Part shown: in pieces, positions 22,467 through 34,262 of the stretch
Layout: every line of letters begins with the position of its first letter
Position numbering within the stretch: the first letter of the stretch is position 1
Source: Cryptomeria japonica
Lineage: Eukaryota > Streptophyta > Pinopsida > Cupressales > Cupressaceae
Assembly (NCBI RefSeq): GCF_030272615.1
Contig: NC_081410.1
Span: 254,743,533 to 254,807,532, forward strand
DNA length: 64,000 nt
Direction of reading: 5' to 3'
The notes under the pieces: generated by a model
What the model saw: the letters and a program-made list of their open reading frames with translations, nothing else
The model's database searches: none
Told to the model about the DNA's origin: nothing
Position numbers and translations under genes: made by a program

Positions 22467-24479
22467 ATGCAAAATGATCCTAATAGGGCTAAATTGGTCT
22501 TAGCTAAGCCTGCCTTTGCTAAGGCTATCCCACCTGGTAATTATATGATGCATAAAAAATCTAAATATACTATGATGATGCCAGTGACAAGTGAGCCTTC
22601 CACTTCAAGAGGAAAAAGGGCCATTGAAGATGTCATTGATATTCAAGATTCCCCTAAAAGACAAAGAGTAGGGAAGGAAGTTGAAACTGATGAGCCTCAA
22701 TACTCTCCATCTCAATCCCCTATTCACATAAGAAATGAGCAAGCAGTGGCCGAACAATTGCTACAGTTAGGGAGTCTCAGTGAAATTGCATACACCTATG
22801 ATGAGACCCAAGAGGGAATGTTGGAAGAGCCACCTAGTGCAGAAATGAATATAATTGATGGTGAGATAAAGGGAAAGGAATTAGACCTCACTGTCAAACA
22901 AGCTAGTGAAGAGTTTCTAGCTGACAACAATTTTGTCACAATAGGGGCTTTCATGCAATTTGTATGGAAACAAAACATTGAACAATTTGAGGCTAGATGT
23001 GAAAAGAGAATGAGTGAGAAACCTCACAAAGATACAAATTCAGTGGAAGAAGAGGTTAAACAAGAAATGATGGCTGAATTCAAAGCTATCACTCCTGAAG
23101 CTGGAAGAGAGATGGTGTCAAAGGTTGGTGTTCTAATCCTCCCTGAATGGGATATAATAGATGCATTGGTTCTTGAAGCAGTTAGAAAAGAAACCAAGCA
23201 AATGGAGGGAGTGACATTTGGCAAAGATAATGCTTCTTTGGTCATGTGGTCCCTCAAGAGGGATGAAAGTAGAAGAAGGAAAGATACCTCGGGATCTAAT
23301 CTTCTAGGATGTATGATAGTAAAAATAGTCTAGGATACAGGGGTGGTAGAAGCTGCCAGTACAGTCTTAGAAACTGCAAAGTTTAATGTGGCAGTAGCAG
23401 AGAAAGAAGCAAAGGAAAAAGATGATCTCCAAGTCAAGTTGGAGACAATTTTAAAGGCTTATAATGAAGCCAAAAATGAGGTAGCCAATAGGGATACTAT
23501 TATTGCTAGACTTCAAAGTCAGTTGGTAGGACAACACCAAGGAGGTGAGTCCTCTACCCTGGCGATCTCTTCTTCTCCAACAAGACCTCCACCTACCGGT
23601 CCTATTATAGAATTCCCCCCTTCTCCTATGCCTTTTGGTTTTCAACCAACTGAGACTTTTCAACATGAGTTGGAAAAAATGAAACAGGATCAAGCCTTGT
23701 TTGCAAGTAAGTATGAAGAGAAGGTAAAGGCCACCATTTTGAGTTTTGCTAATACAATAGAGGCCCCCACTGTGCACACTAATATGAAAAGAATTTTAGA
23801 CACTCTGTGTGAGTTAAATGAGGACAAGGCTATTTTAGAGCCTATTTTGAATAAGTGGATGCCAAGAGAAGTGGATTTAGAACTTATGTGTGCATCCTAT
23901 GATGAAGCAGGATTTGATGTTACTATCAAATCCACATGTGAGTTGGCAAAAGGTTTGACCAAGTTAGCAGAAGGAAGAGCCAATGTAGAGAGGAAAGCTA
24001 ACTTGTATAGGAAAGAATATACTGAGCATAAATTTGAATTATTTCCTAGGGGTTTTGTCAGCCAAAATCAGTTGAAGGACAAACAAGTATGGCTTGATGA
24101 GCTGGGAGCTAATTTGTCTTTGAGGGTAAATGAAATTGTTAACAAAGATGACACCTCTCTATTTGTTAAAACAATTGAGGAGATAGAAAAGATAAAATCA
24201 CATTACGGTATTTTGGAATCAGAGGTGAGGAAAATAAGAAACTCTTGGAAAAGGTTACTTAAGTTAGAGAAAAAGATTGTTGGCTACTCATGGCCTACTA
24301 ATTATGTATTCAAAGAGTGGACCAAAAGGTATGTGGTGCAAGAGGAAGATGCTCCAGAACAGTTGGAAGATGCTCCGGGACAGTTAAAAGATGTTGCAGA
24401 AGAGTTACCAACTGAAAAGGCCGTTGAGACAGAAAAAGACTTGAAACTGCTTTTTGAAAGAAGCTATGGTTGTAACTAA
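22467..24479 (+). pseudogene. Unrecognised coding region, charged and coiled-coil C-terminal part
   Basis: Two open segments in one frame (22,467-23,333 and 23,343-24,479) are separated by TAG at about 23,331. The first contains a short basic, nuclear-signal-like stretch (SPKRQRVGKE), an acidic region and a helical segment. The second is strongly helical (AVAEKEAKEKDDLQVKLE, IARLQSQLVGQ), has a proline-rich linker (PTRPPPTGPI) and further coiled coil, and ends in E/D-rich repeats (EQLEDAPGQLKDVAEEL). Family and function are unknown. Position and frame suggest the same ancestral gene as 20,795-22,433, joined through two frameshifts near 22,390-22,466. Confidence 0.55.
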
Positions 24480-26189
24480 TTTTCCTTAGGGATGTACGAA
24501 GCTTGTATGAATCCATAATGTTATAAATGGATACCAGGATAGAGGAAAAATGATCACAAGAATCTGTAAAGAAACTCTGCAGAAATTTATCTGCATTTTT
24601 TCTAGTGTTTCACAGAAAACTATCTAAGTTTTGTAAGATTTTCCAAATTGAATATAAATATACAGACCATTAACTTTGAGCCTTAAATTGAATATAAATA
24701 TACATACCATTTACACAATAAGTCCTAAAGAAATATAAAGACTCTGTAGCCCAAACAGTGAAGAAAGGCACTGGTCATCTATAGAATACAATTCATCAGT
24801 TCACATTTCATTTTAAAGCAATAGTAGTAGCTGAGTAGGAAATATAGAGTAGACTATAAATAGTGTATATACATAAATTTCAAGCACAAAAATCGAATAA
24901 TTTCTACAACAACGATCTTGAACTCATCTGCTATATCTCCATCCTGGCAATTTATGCCATTCTGAGATGCATTAGGTTAGTCTCAATCACTAGAACACAA
25001 TTTGCAACATGCATTAGGAGTTGTCCTCCTTACAAATAGTGCAACATTAAAAAGGTATTATCAAAGCTACAACCACAATTCAAAGAGGAAGCTTACAAAG
25101 ATAGGACAAAGCTAGGTATAGTCATAAGTCAAGGAAAATTCATAGTTGAAACTCAGTCCAAAATAGTGAAGAAGTGCAACAAATGACATGAGAAGTCTAA
25201 AGAAGTATTATAGCAATCATGAGTCAAGGATTAATGAAGAGATTTTTTGCACCCATGATACAATCCTTAAAAGCATCCATGATACAATCTGAAACACACT
25301 TTTTACCGTTCTCTTGGTGATTTTGTCCAATTGCGTATGTCTTGCTTATGTATGAAAATGGCATTTTGCAGCTTTCCACCGACCATGTATTTGAGATGTC
25401 TTTGATTTAGATATGGCATGAGCTTAGTCGTAGAGTGAGACTAGGGAGTTGGACCATCTCAACCATGGTTCGCCTGCATATGTATATAGTTTTGTGTATT
25501 CATTAAAGATTTTCATTTAATTTTAATCAACTAAAGAGCAACATTCATGACTTACAAGTAATAAAAAAACTTACAAGGATGAGGCATATTCATTACTTAC
25601 AAGTAATAAAAAAACTTACAAGGATGAGGCATATTCATAACTTTTGCAGTCCTACCTTGGATATCAACACTAGAAGCAACTCATATTGTTCGTGTACAGA
25701 CAAGACAATATGGGAGTTCATTATACCCAACAACTTGTGGTGTTGTTGTTCATGTTGGCTCCACTTGCACCCTGCAATTAAGATTCAATATACATTATTC
25801 AATAAGATTAACTGTGCAACATAATGAAATATTGAAAAGTGTGTTACCTTGTTGAGCTTCGCTTGGTTTCGAGAATAATTTAATATTCTCTACTTAACAG
25901 GGCCAACCACGTGAAGGTGGAAGCTCATTTGCCCCCCCCTTAACATCACTCCAAATTCCCCGTTAACATCTTACAACATTCATTCATTAATTCTTTCTAC
26001 CATTAATAAAATATAGCATTCATTCATTAATATCACATAACGTTCATTAACACATAACATTGATTAACATTAATTAACATGCAACATTCATCAATATTAA
26101 TTAACACATATCATCCATAACCATTAATTAGCACATAATTACATTCACTAACACATAAAAATCAGTCATTATCAAATTAGTTAGATTAC
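24480..26189. other. AT-rich region without genes, small tandem duplications
   Basis: I see no gene. Local duplications include AAATTGAATATAAATATACA twice (24,650 and 24,690), and a 49-bp unit containing CTTACAAGTAATAAAAAAAC twice in tandem (25,552-25,650). From 25,960 to 26,165 degenerate CATTAATTAACACATAA repeats occur. Part of this may be the 3' flank of the CACTA element, but no CACTA terminus is convincing. Confidence 0.5.
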
Positions 26190-29100
26190 AATCATTTCTT
26201 TCTTTTTTTTTTCTTTGAAGCTATGAAAAGACTAAGTGGAACATTGGTTTCTTCATCATTTCCCCCCTCTGCAGATGTTATGCCAACTGCTCGTGATCTC
26301 AATGTATGCCTAGTCCTATACTAAGGATGAGGACACTGAAACGAAGGGGGGTCCTCTGCAATAACAAAGAAATGGGTTAAATTCAATTTATTTATTTATT
26401 ATTGTTACAAGTATTTCATTAATTTAGAGAACATAATTGTTGTGCTCTTTATCTGATGGGGCCACATCATTTTGTGTAGCCTCAACCTCAACATGTTGAA
26501 CACCCTCTAGATCATCTGGAGTTGAAATACTAAAGGTTACATTAATGTTGAACACCAATTGCAATTATATTTGTTTAAAGCAATAACAGTGGTCCTCTTT
26601 ACCTAAGTGGGAAACATCATGTTCTTGAGGTTGTGTACCCAGATCATGCTCTACTTGCTCACCACCGACTACATGCTCTAAAATATTAACAAAAAAGGTT
26701 ACATTAATTACTACTCTAACTACAAATTAAGATATATATACTTGTATTAATAGTTAAATAAATAAATTTGAATATCAAATGAATACCTCCACTAATGGGA
26801 TGCACATCTGGACCTTCATGTGCAGGTGGTGTTTCACAATTAGCAGGCCGCATTCCAGTGACATGCACATTGTTATCATTGCTTGCTTATTTAAAACAAA
26901 TATAGTCACTTTATGTTGGAACTCAACATCAATTAGATTATTGGTAAAGTATTCAATTTGAAACAACTTCCATTTACCATATTTACCTGTGTGACGGATG
27001 CCTTGAATGTTGTGTATGCCCACTCAATTCTCGTAGCCGATCAGCCATGGCTGAATAGCCTCACTGGTAGGCAATTCTCTTGTCATCTTCTGTGGGTGCT
27101 CTATTGAATTTAGAGCCCTGCATTTTTGCTTGGTACCGTGAATTTTGCTTGCATTGTTTGATAAAAAAAAAACGTTTGCAATTTATTAATATTTTGATGC
27201 AATATTTCGTTTACATGAGATACTTACAATTCGTGCAGCAAGTTTCATGTAACCACCATAGCCGAGTTTGTGTTGCCTGTGCTTTTCTTGCCTTGCCTTG
27301 GTTGCCTTTGACGTGTCACTCAGTTTATAAAAAGTTTGAAATATGTTAGATTATATAAATATAAAGAGTAATTAATTAGTACATAATTACATTCTTAATA
27401 GTATCTCGTATCTTCTTTTGGCGTCTAGTGGTGTATTTCCTTTTTTCCTTTCAATTCTCTCCTTGGCATCCAAAATCATGTCCTTCCACTCCCTCTCTGC
27501 AATCATGGGGGGATGCTCATACTTTAGGTTCCTCTCCAAATGGGTCCTGTATTGGTCCCTCACATACTTTAGATATGTGCCAGCTTTTTCAAGGAGCTTG
27601 GTTTTCTCAAAGGTGTCATTTCCAAACCACTCAACCGTTTGGTTTGTCAATTCATCTTTTAACCTTTTTTCTTGGTTATTCTACCTTTTAAAGCAGAAAC
27701 AAACCTGTTAGATTTAGAAATGAACTGAATCTACATTTATTACACTTCAAGAAATGGATCAAAGGAAAACTATTCTAGCAAAGATATGAAATCAAAAGTG
27801 GATAAGGGTTAGTTCACATATGATGTACCACCTTTTACGTATGGTGGGCCCAAATATCTGCAATGCAATGTCACTAAGATGTTTATAGAAAATATCATTT
27901 CCTGCAAAAAATTCATGGGATCATTAGTCCAAAACGAGTGATCATAAAGTAAATTATAATTAGAGTATATAATAATAATTTTAAAGTACTTGGAACCTTT
28001 TGTATCTTTAAGGGAAGCATTTATTCATCGCTCACCACCAATGTGGCCTGCAATGTTCTCATACTAGCAATACGAGAAGATCCAGGAAATGATGGTATGT
28101 TATCAGCAGTAGTCGCCTCTGGCACATCCTCATGTGCATCTCCTCCTGCAAAAAATGAATCCACTATGAAATGGCATTAGAATTCAAGGAAGAACGCTCG
28201 AAGGGAAATAAACACATGACAGAAGATAGAGCAAAAGAGGGATCTACCAACAGTGGGCGGGCCAATATGACGTGCACTAGAGGATGTTTGCATGCTACGT
28301 GTTGCCGACATTGCAATCGGCAATACAGGTGAGGGTGACCTCTGATGAGGCAGTGGCGACATTTGCACAGTAACATTGACAACACCTAAAGAATAATACA
28401 TTAAATATATCAAACATTAAATATATGAAAAGTGCAAGAATTGTAAACAAGGATTAACCTTTATTTTGAAAATTGACAGTATCAATTATGATGTGTTTTG
28501 GGTACTCAGAGTGATAAGCCAAGCAAGTGATAATACAAGAAAATCGTCATCACTTGAAGATCCTGCAACCCCCTGATCGTGGGAGTGACTTTCATGAGGG
28601 CTGATAAATTGCTGTAAAACAATACGTACATATTTTAGTTAATGACATAAAAGAGAATAAAATATAAACCATTATTGAACTTTTGTTATAATTAAAGCTT
28701 TCATTATTGCTTACTTGTAAGTTTTCTGCCGTCTCAAACAATAATTCCACCCTCTGTCGTATCTCATCAGTGGTAGGATGCACGGCTGCCAAAGCAACAA
28801 TCTCTTTTCTAATTTTTATAAGAGGCATTTTAAAGAATTTCACAAGGTCCGTGGGATCTTCAGGGTCATCATTGCTAAACCCTAATGATTCTACATCCAT
28901 ATAAAGGTGCTTAGGTACTGCAACTCCCTTTCCCTTTCCCCGAACATTTGTCTGTGTCAAGAATATCATTAACAATTACAAAATTAGTATAAATCACTAA
29001 AAAAAAGAACATAATAATGTAATAGTTTGCTTCTATCTAATTTGTACAATTACAATGAGGTTTACCTACTCAGTAGAAGTGTCGCAAGCTACATCTCTGT

Positions 29101-29390
29101 CTGCAATATGTGCTGGATCCATGTCAGCCTGTGACAAAGAAAAAGTATAAAAAACGTTAGCAAAATTACATAGTACACAACATGAACAACATGAACTTTG
29201 TAGACAAAAAGAGTGTTAAATAATAAAAAGATATTGTCATCAAAATCATTGTAATTTTTTTAATTCCTTACCTTTACTTTATGTATACTGTGCAGGATCC
29301 TCAACTAAATGGTTGACGATGTCTGTAGTCAACGACTTGTTCCCACCAAGGGTGACAACATCACACAGGGACTATACCTGAAATCAACAC
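26190..29390 (-). pseudogene. Second CACTA coding block with Ptta/En_Spm transposase (PF03004)
   Basis: A string of small exons. SLCDVVTLGGNKSLTTDIVN (29,290-29,390) and ADMDPAHIADRDVAC (29,068-29,127) come first, then KGKGVAVPKHLYMDVESLGF (28,730-28,950, donor GTAAGC), a P/S-rich exon with PLPHQRSPSPVLPIAM (28,240-28,380) and DVPEATTADNIPSFPGSS (28,030-28,150). The PF03004 core lies at 27,387-27,650 (WFGNDTFEKTKLLEKAGTYL, DAKERIERKKGNTP), followed by KATKARQEKHRQHKLGYGGY (27,225-27,320, donor GTAAGTATC). Acidic tail exons continue to 26,190. Stops occur in several exons. This matches the second protein or C-terminal part of plant CACTA elements. Confidence 0.78.
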
Positions 29391-29597
29391 CATCAATTGA
29401 GCATCATAAGCATTACTACATTTGTAAGTTGATAAACAATAAATACATATGTATCATAAGCATTAGAAGCATCACATGATGTGTCATCATATATGTAATT
29501 GAGCATCACAATTAGCATCACATATCATGTGTCATCATAAACATGTAATCCATCACATATGTATCATAAATCACCATCCATCACATAGGTAATAAAC

Positions 29598-29599
<2 letters not shown>

Positions 29600-29631
<32 letters not shown>

Positions 29632-29786
29632 TTCGCCATCATCATCACCATCATCACCATCACCATCACCATCATAACCATCATAACCATCATCACCATC
29701 ACCATCACCATCACCATCACCATCACCATCACCATCACCACCACCACCACCACCACCACCACCACCACCACCACCATCACCATCAC

Positions 29787-29844
<58 letters not shown>
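29600..29844. repeat. Long (ATC)n / (ACC)n microsatellite in the CACTA element
   Basis: About 245 bp of CAT and CAC triplets with interspersed CCATCA units and one TTCGCC interruption near 29,631. On the minus strand it would encode long Met and Val runs, an obvious expansion artefact and not protein design. Confidence 0.95.
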
Positions 29845-30644
29845 TTCTTGTTCTTCTTCATTGTCATTGAGAATTGTCGATCATGATCATCATCCACTTC
29901 ATCTTTTACTTCTTCGGTATCTTCTTCTTCCATCACATTATACTTTATCGACCTTCCTCTTGGATCATGTCTAACAACAAATGACCAACCCGGTTTATGT
30001 GGAACCTCTGAGTAAAATACTTGCTCACATTGGCTTGGAAGAACATAGGGCTCATCCCCAACTGGTTCAAATGACCTTGTATTTAGCATTATAAAACCAT
30101 TATCATGCTCAATAACAATTCTATCAGGATCATTTTTATTCAATCGTAGCCTGTACCATTTGACAATGAAAAAAACTAATTTGAAGGAATTAAAGTCACA
30201 CTCAAGTATATCATCCAAAATGCCATAGTATCGATTTTGAGAATGTTGAGGATGAATGTCATTTCTCGATGAAATATTTGTCACCTCAAAGACTGCAGTG
30301 ATGCCAGAATTAGAAGTTTTCTTCGTGTCATCCAACTTTTTTATGCTAAATTTATGACCATTGCAACACATAGCATTGTGGTGTTTGACCTGCGATATGT
30401 CAAACATGTAAAATTTATTGCATTGTGAGTTGATAAACATATGGGTGATTAATAAATTTATACGTACCTGTTTATCTCTTAAACCATATGCTAAATCAAT
30501 TTCCCTTTGCGTAACATTGGAATCTCCATTATGATGTGCTTCTTTAACCAATGAAGCCACACCTTCCCATGTTAACGTGCGTCCAGAATGTTGACAATGA
30601 TCAATCCATACCATCATCCAATCAATATTGTTTGCAATATACAA
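29845..30644 (-). pseudogene. DUF4216 part of the CACTA transposase
   Basis: An intron with clear borders lies at 30,390-30,467 (GTACGT donor, ATCGCAG acceptor). The following exon carries the DUF4216 core: RYYGILDDILECDFNSFKLV, FFIVKWYRLRLN, FIMLNTRSF and EPYVLPSQCEQVFYSEVP. Downstream the exon is acidic and then runs into a long ATC microsatellite that would read as poly-methionine and poly-valine. The coding end is therefore taken just before the repeat. Confidence 0.85.
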
Positions 30645-30749
30645 ATGTAGTGCATCCCACTCTCGACCAACTGTACAAAAAATAAATAGACATCTTACAA
30701 TCGATTTATTTTGAAGATTAAGAATTAATTAAATACAATAACATCTTAT

Positions 30750-31100
30750 AATTACCTCTCACTTTCCTCAATCTACCTTTCCCTGTCAAATACTCCCCTT
30801 CGAATTTGTTAATGGTGTTGGGATCCCAAATGCGATCCACGTGGATCTTTGATACAAACTTAGGAAGATATTCAGAAATGTACACCATAGTATGGTATAC
30901 CATATATCCGTCCACCATAGAACCCTCAGGATGTGCTCTTTGTCGAACCAAAGCCTTTAAAAATTTCAAGTGCCTCTCAACCATCCACATTGACCTAGTG
31001 TGTACAGGTCCACACAATTCAATCTCCTCAACTTGGTGTATGAGGTAGTGTTCTTATGCATTGAAAAAAGCTAGAGGTAGACACTTTTGCATTTCACACA
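30750..31100 (-). pseudogene. DUF4218 part of the CACTA transposase
   Basis: The segment contains HYLIHQVEEIELCGPVHTRS, MWMVERHLKFLKALVRQ and RAHPEGSMVDGYMVY, the conserved core of DUF4218 that follows TNP2 in plant CACTA proteins. One stop is seen near 31,055. Function of the domain is unknown; it always accompanies TNP2. Confidence 0.85.
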
Positions 31101-31552
31101 TTAAATGAGGAATTTTTCTCTTCCAATATTTTATATCATCTTTATGAATTTTTTTACATGACAACCACCTACAAGGTATTCAAGACGCAAAAAAATATAT
31201 TACATAACAAGTAAAACAAATCGCAAATATAATATCTATACAACAAACTAAACAAATATCACTACTTACCTCATGTATTTTCCAAGATCATATATGACTT
31301 GCTTGACATTATTGTCGAAGTCGTCTGGGAGAGATAAAGGTAGAACGTACTGCAACAATTATAAAATTATCTTTTTTTTTTTTTTAACATAATGAAAAAT
31401 ACACGTACGCGCAGTACTTAAATACATACTAAAAACACAAGAACATGAATTACCTTAATGAAGGTATGTCAATCATGCATTTTCATCCCTGACCCAAAAT
31501 CACTTTTCTTTGATATGAGATTGTTTATGTTTGCAGCAAATCTTGTGGGAAA

Positions 31553-33896
31553 TCAAATTTTTCGTATGACTTCTTTTATAGAATTGCTTTGCTGGTCTGT
31601 TAATAACCAAGGAAGCTCACTTATATTAATTTGGTCTCCATGGCTATTTGATTGAATGACATTTATCATTGCATGATTGGAATCCTGAATGTCACTACAT
31701 ATTTTGACAATTTTTTCTTTGTCACGCCTTCCATCCAATATTTTCCATATTGTCTTTGTTATATTCTTTCCAATATGCATACTATCAAACAAATGAACAT
31801 TTTGTAACTGCTCGTAGTAGGGCAACCTACTAAATTGTCAGGGATAACTTTTTATTCCCTTAGGAAGGTGGTCATTTATGCCTTCATGACCTTCATGATC
31901 ATCAATCACATCATCAGTAAACTAAACAAAATAGAAAAGTTGTTTTATGACAAACCAATAGATGGAATGGCATTACCTTGATGATTAATTCTATTATATT
32001 CCAACTTCCACAGGTGAGGTGTCATTCTTCGTGGCTTTGATGTATTCTCTTATTTCCCATTGAAAAGATGTTTTTCAGTATTTCGATACTTATGATTTTT
32101 GTGGAGAAAGTGCCTATACTCATCAAACACCTACTTTCCTAAACTTTTTGAATGACGAGATTTCATCTTTGGACCACAAACAGGACATGCAAATTTTCCC
32201 TTTGTTTGAAGACCTACAAGATAATGTATAATTGGATTAAATATGATAATTTTTTGAATTATAATGTTCATGCACAACTTAAATACTATAACATACCACA
32301 AAAATGTGTTAGCCTCGGGGCATCGTGTATTGTCCATAGAATCATCACATGGAATTGAAATTGTCTTTGTCCTATTGGTCTAGAGACGTCATACATAGTG
32401 ACACCATTCCATAACTCCAGCAACTAATCGATAAGAGGCTCGATATATACATTCATATCTTTAACTTGGTACTTACCTAATCGAATGAACAAAAACATTA
32501 CATAATTATTATGACCATTTTACTACAATATATATAATTAAATTTAGACGACTATATTTAAATGATAAAATATCTGGAACAATCATTGCCAACATTATGT
32601 GCTCCCTCTTTATTGACATCCATGGAGGAATGTTATTGTTGATAACAAAAATAGGCCACACCGAGTAAACATATCTCGTCTCTCCAAATGGATTGACACC
32701 ATCCGCTACCAATGAAACCCTGAGATTACGAGGTTCTTCTTTAAAGTGTGGCCACTTTTCCTCTATGTCCATAAATGCTGAACCATCCGTAGGCATTTGA
32801 ATAATGTCATATCAACTTCTATTGCATGCATGGTAATCCATAAATTGTGCCAAGCTAGTGCACTTGAATAATTGTTGCATACGTGGAGTAATGGGAATAT
32901 AGCGAAGAACCTTGCGAGGAACCCTTTTTGTTATTTGATCTGTTCGATATCTACTGATATGACATTCAGGGCATTCAGTTCAAAATTCATTTTGTTTGTG
33001 ATATATAATATGATCATTGGGACAAACATCTATTGCTTGATACTCCATTCCAATATCTTTCATAACGACAGATAATTCTCGGTATGAACGAGATATAATA
33101 TTTGATGGTGGTAACAAAAACTCACCTATCAATCTACAACGAAAAAATATAATTTGTTATAATAAAGAATATTAATGGTACAACATGATTCATAGTTTAT
33201 TATGACATATATGACATACCTTAACATACGTGACATTGTTATGTTGGATAAACCATTCATAACCTTCAAGTTCACCAACAACAATATAGCAGAGAGAAGA
33301 GTTGCCTACGAGCCTTCATAAAGGGCCTCAGATGCCTTCTCAAGTAGAGGGACATCATGAACAACATCAAGGTCATCTTCATCATCATGATCAGTTGTGC
33401 GAGTACTAAATGAGTCATGGATCAATGTATTTGTACCATCATCTTCAATTGTGTTTTCTGGCCCATGATCGTCATCTTCCATGGGATCATTATCTTCAGC
33501 TTTGATATTCATAGCTCCATGTTCGTCCACTTCGAAAACCATATTCTCAGGGTTGTGTTGATCCATACCATGTGCTCTAGGGTGCTCGACCTATATAAAA
33601 TTGATAAACATAAATAAATCGTGATCATGATCTCATCATCACGTGATTTATTATGTATATAAATTGTCGCCACGATATAATGAAAAAATTACCAATGGAT
33701 GATAATCATGTCCACCTTCAATGTGACCATGCAACCTACAATGTTTCTTCATTGTTTTGATTAGAAGTCTTCTAGTCTTTAACCCCTTACAAATTTTTCA
33801 CAGACAATAACATTTTCCATCACCTTTTCTTTTCAAGTTAGACCACAATCTAGCAATTGTCTCCTTATTTTGTTGTTCGTTGATATTGTCTGACAT
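31553..33896 (-). pseudogene. TNP2-type transposase of the CACTA element
   Basis: Exon 1 (33,896-33,693) encodes a zinc-binding-like N-terminus with KGLKTRRLLIKTMKKHC and a premature TGA. Exon 2 (33,590-33,220) is acidic, with a stop at about 33,305, then LLLVNLKVMNGLSNITMSRM. Exon 3 from 33,133 has the TNP2 core: YQAIDVCPNDHIIY, a C-x2-C pair in CPECHISRYR, KVLRYIPITPRMQQLF, NLRVSLVADGVNPFG and NNNIPPWMSIKREHIMLAM. Later exons carry VYIEPLID, ILWTIHDAPRLTHFCG, LQTKGKFACPVCGPKM and, at 31,553-31,825, LFDSMHIGKNITKTIW. It cuts and pastes the element when intact. This copy is not, because of stops. Confidence 0.88.
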
Positions 33897-34262
33897 GGTC
33901 TTTCTTCACAGGCAAGAAAATAGAAATTATCATCATTGAACAGAGCATCTTATTGAATTTAGATTTCTAGTTTGCTTATGGTACATCACACAACATGGAA
34001 AAAAAGAAATACTCAATAAATAACAGGATTCATTGATCTAGTATTATCACAATCTGCACTTGGCCTTCAAAAATTTCTCCTCCTAACACTGTTTATCCAT
34101 TACCTATCAAGTACAAAACTCTAAAACCCGTGGCTATTAAAATACATAAGACAACATTGTAGCATCTTATAATCATCTGTTATAAACCAAAGCACTTGGG
34201 AGTGATTCTTTTGTTTGTCACAGTCCAGGAAAACGGTGTCTACTGGAGCCTTGAATAACTGA
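33897..34262. other. Region between the CACTA gene and the CWC22 pseudogene
   Basis: Probably the 3' untranslated part of the CWC22 retrocopy on the minus strand running into the 5' flank of the CACTA gene. I found no terminal TAGTG for the transposon and no poly-A tract here. Confidence 0.4.

Larger units (their letters stand above)
26190..33896 (-). mobile_element. CACTA (En/Spm) DNA transposon coding region
   Basis: Minus-strand exons appear in the order known for plant CACTA elements: transposase-associated N-terminus, TNP2 (PF02992), DUF4218 (PF13960), DUF4216 (PF13952) and the Ptta/En_Spm transposase (PF03004), with short introns bearing GT and AG borders. A few in-frame stops show it is degenerate. 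I could not locate matching CACTA termini or a 3-bp target duplication, so the true ends are unknown. The start given is the first ATG at 33,896. Confidence 0.85.

Noticed and set aside
24985-24995. CACTA word as possible left end of the CACTA transposon
   Set aside because: No matching TAGTG partner with similar inner sequence near the other end; a five-base word is common by chance.
29571-29850. Open frame with long Met and Val runs
   Set aside because: It is translation of an ATC/ACC microsatellite and not a protein.
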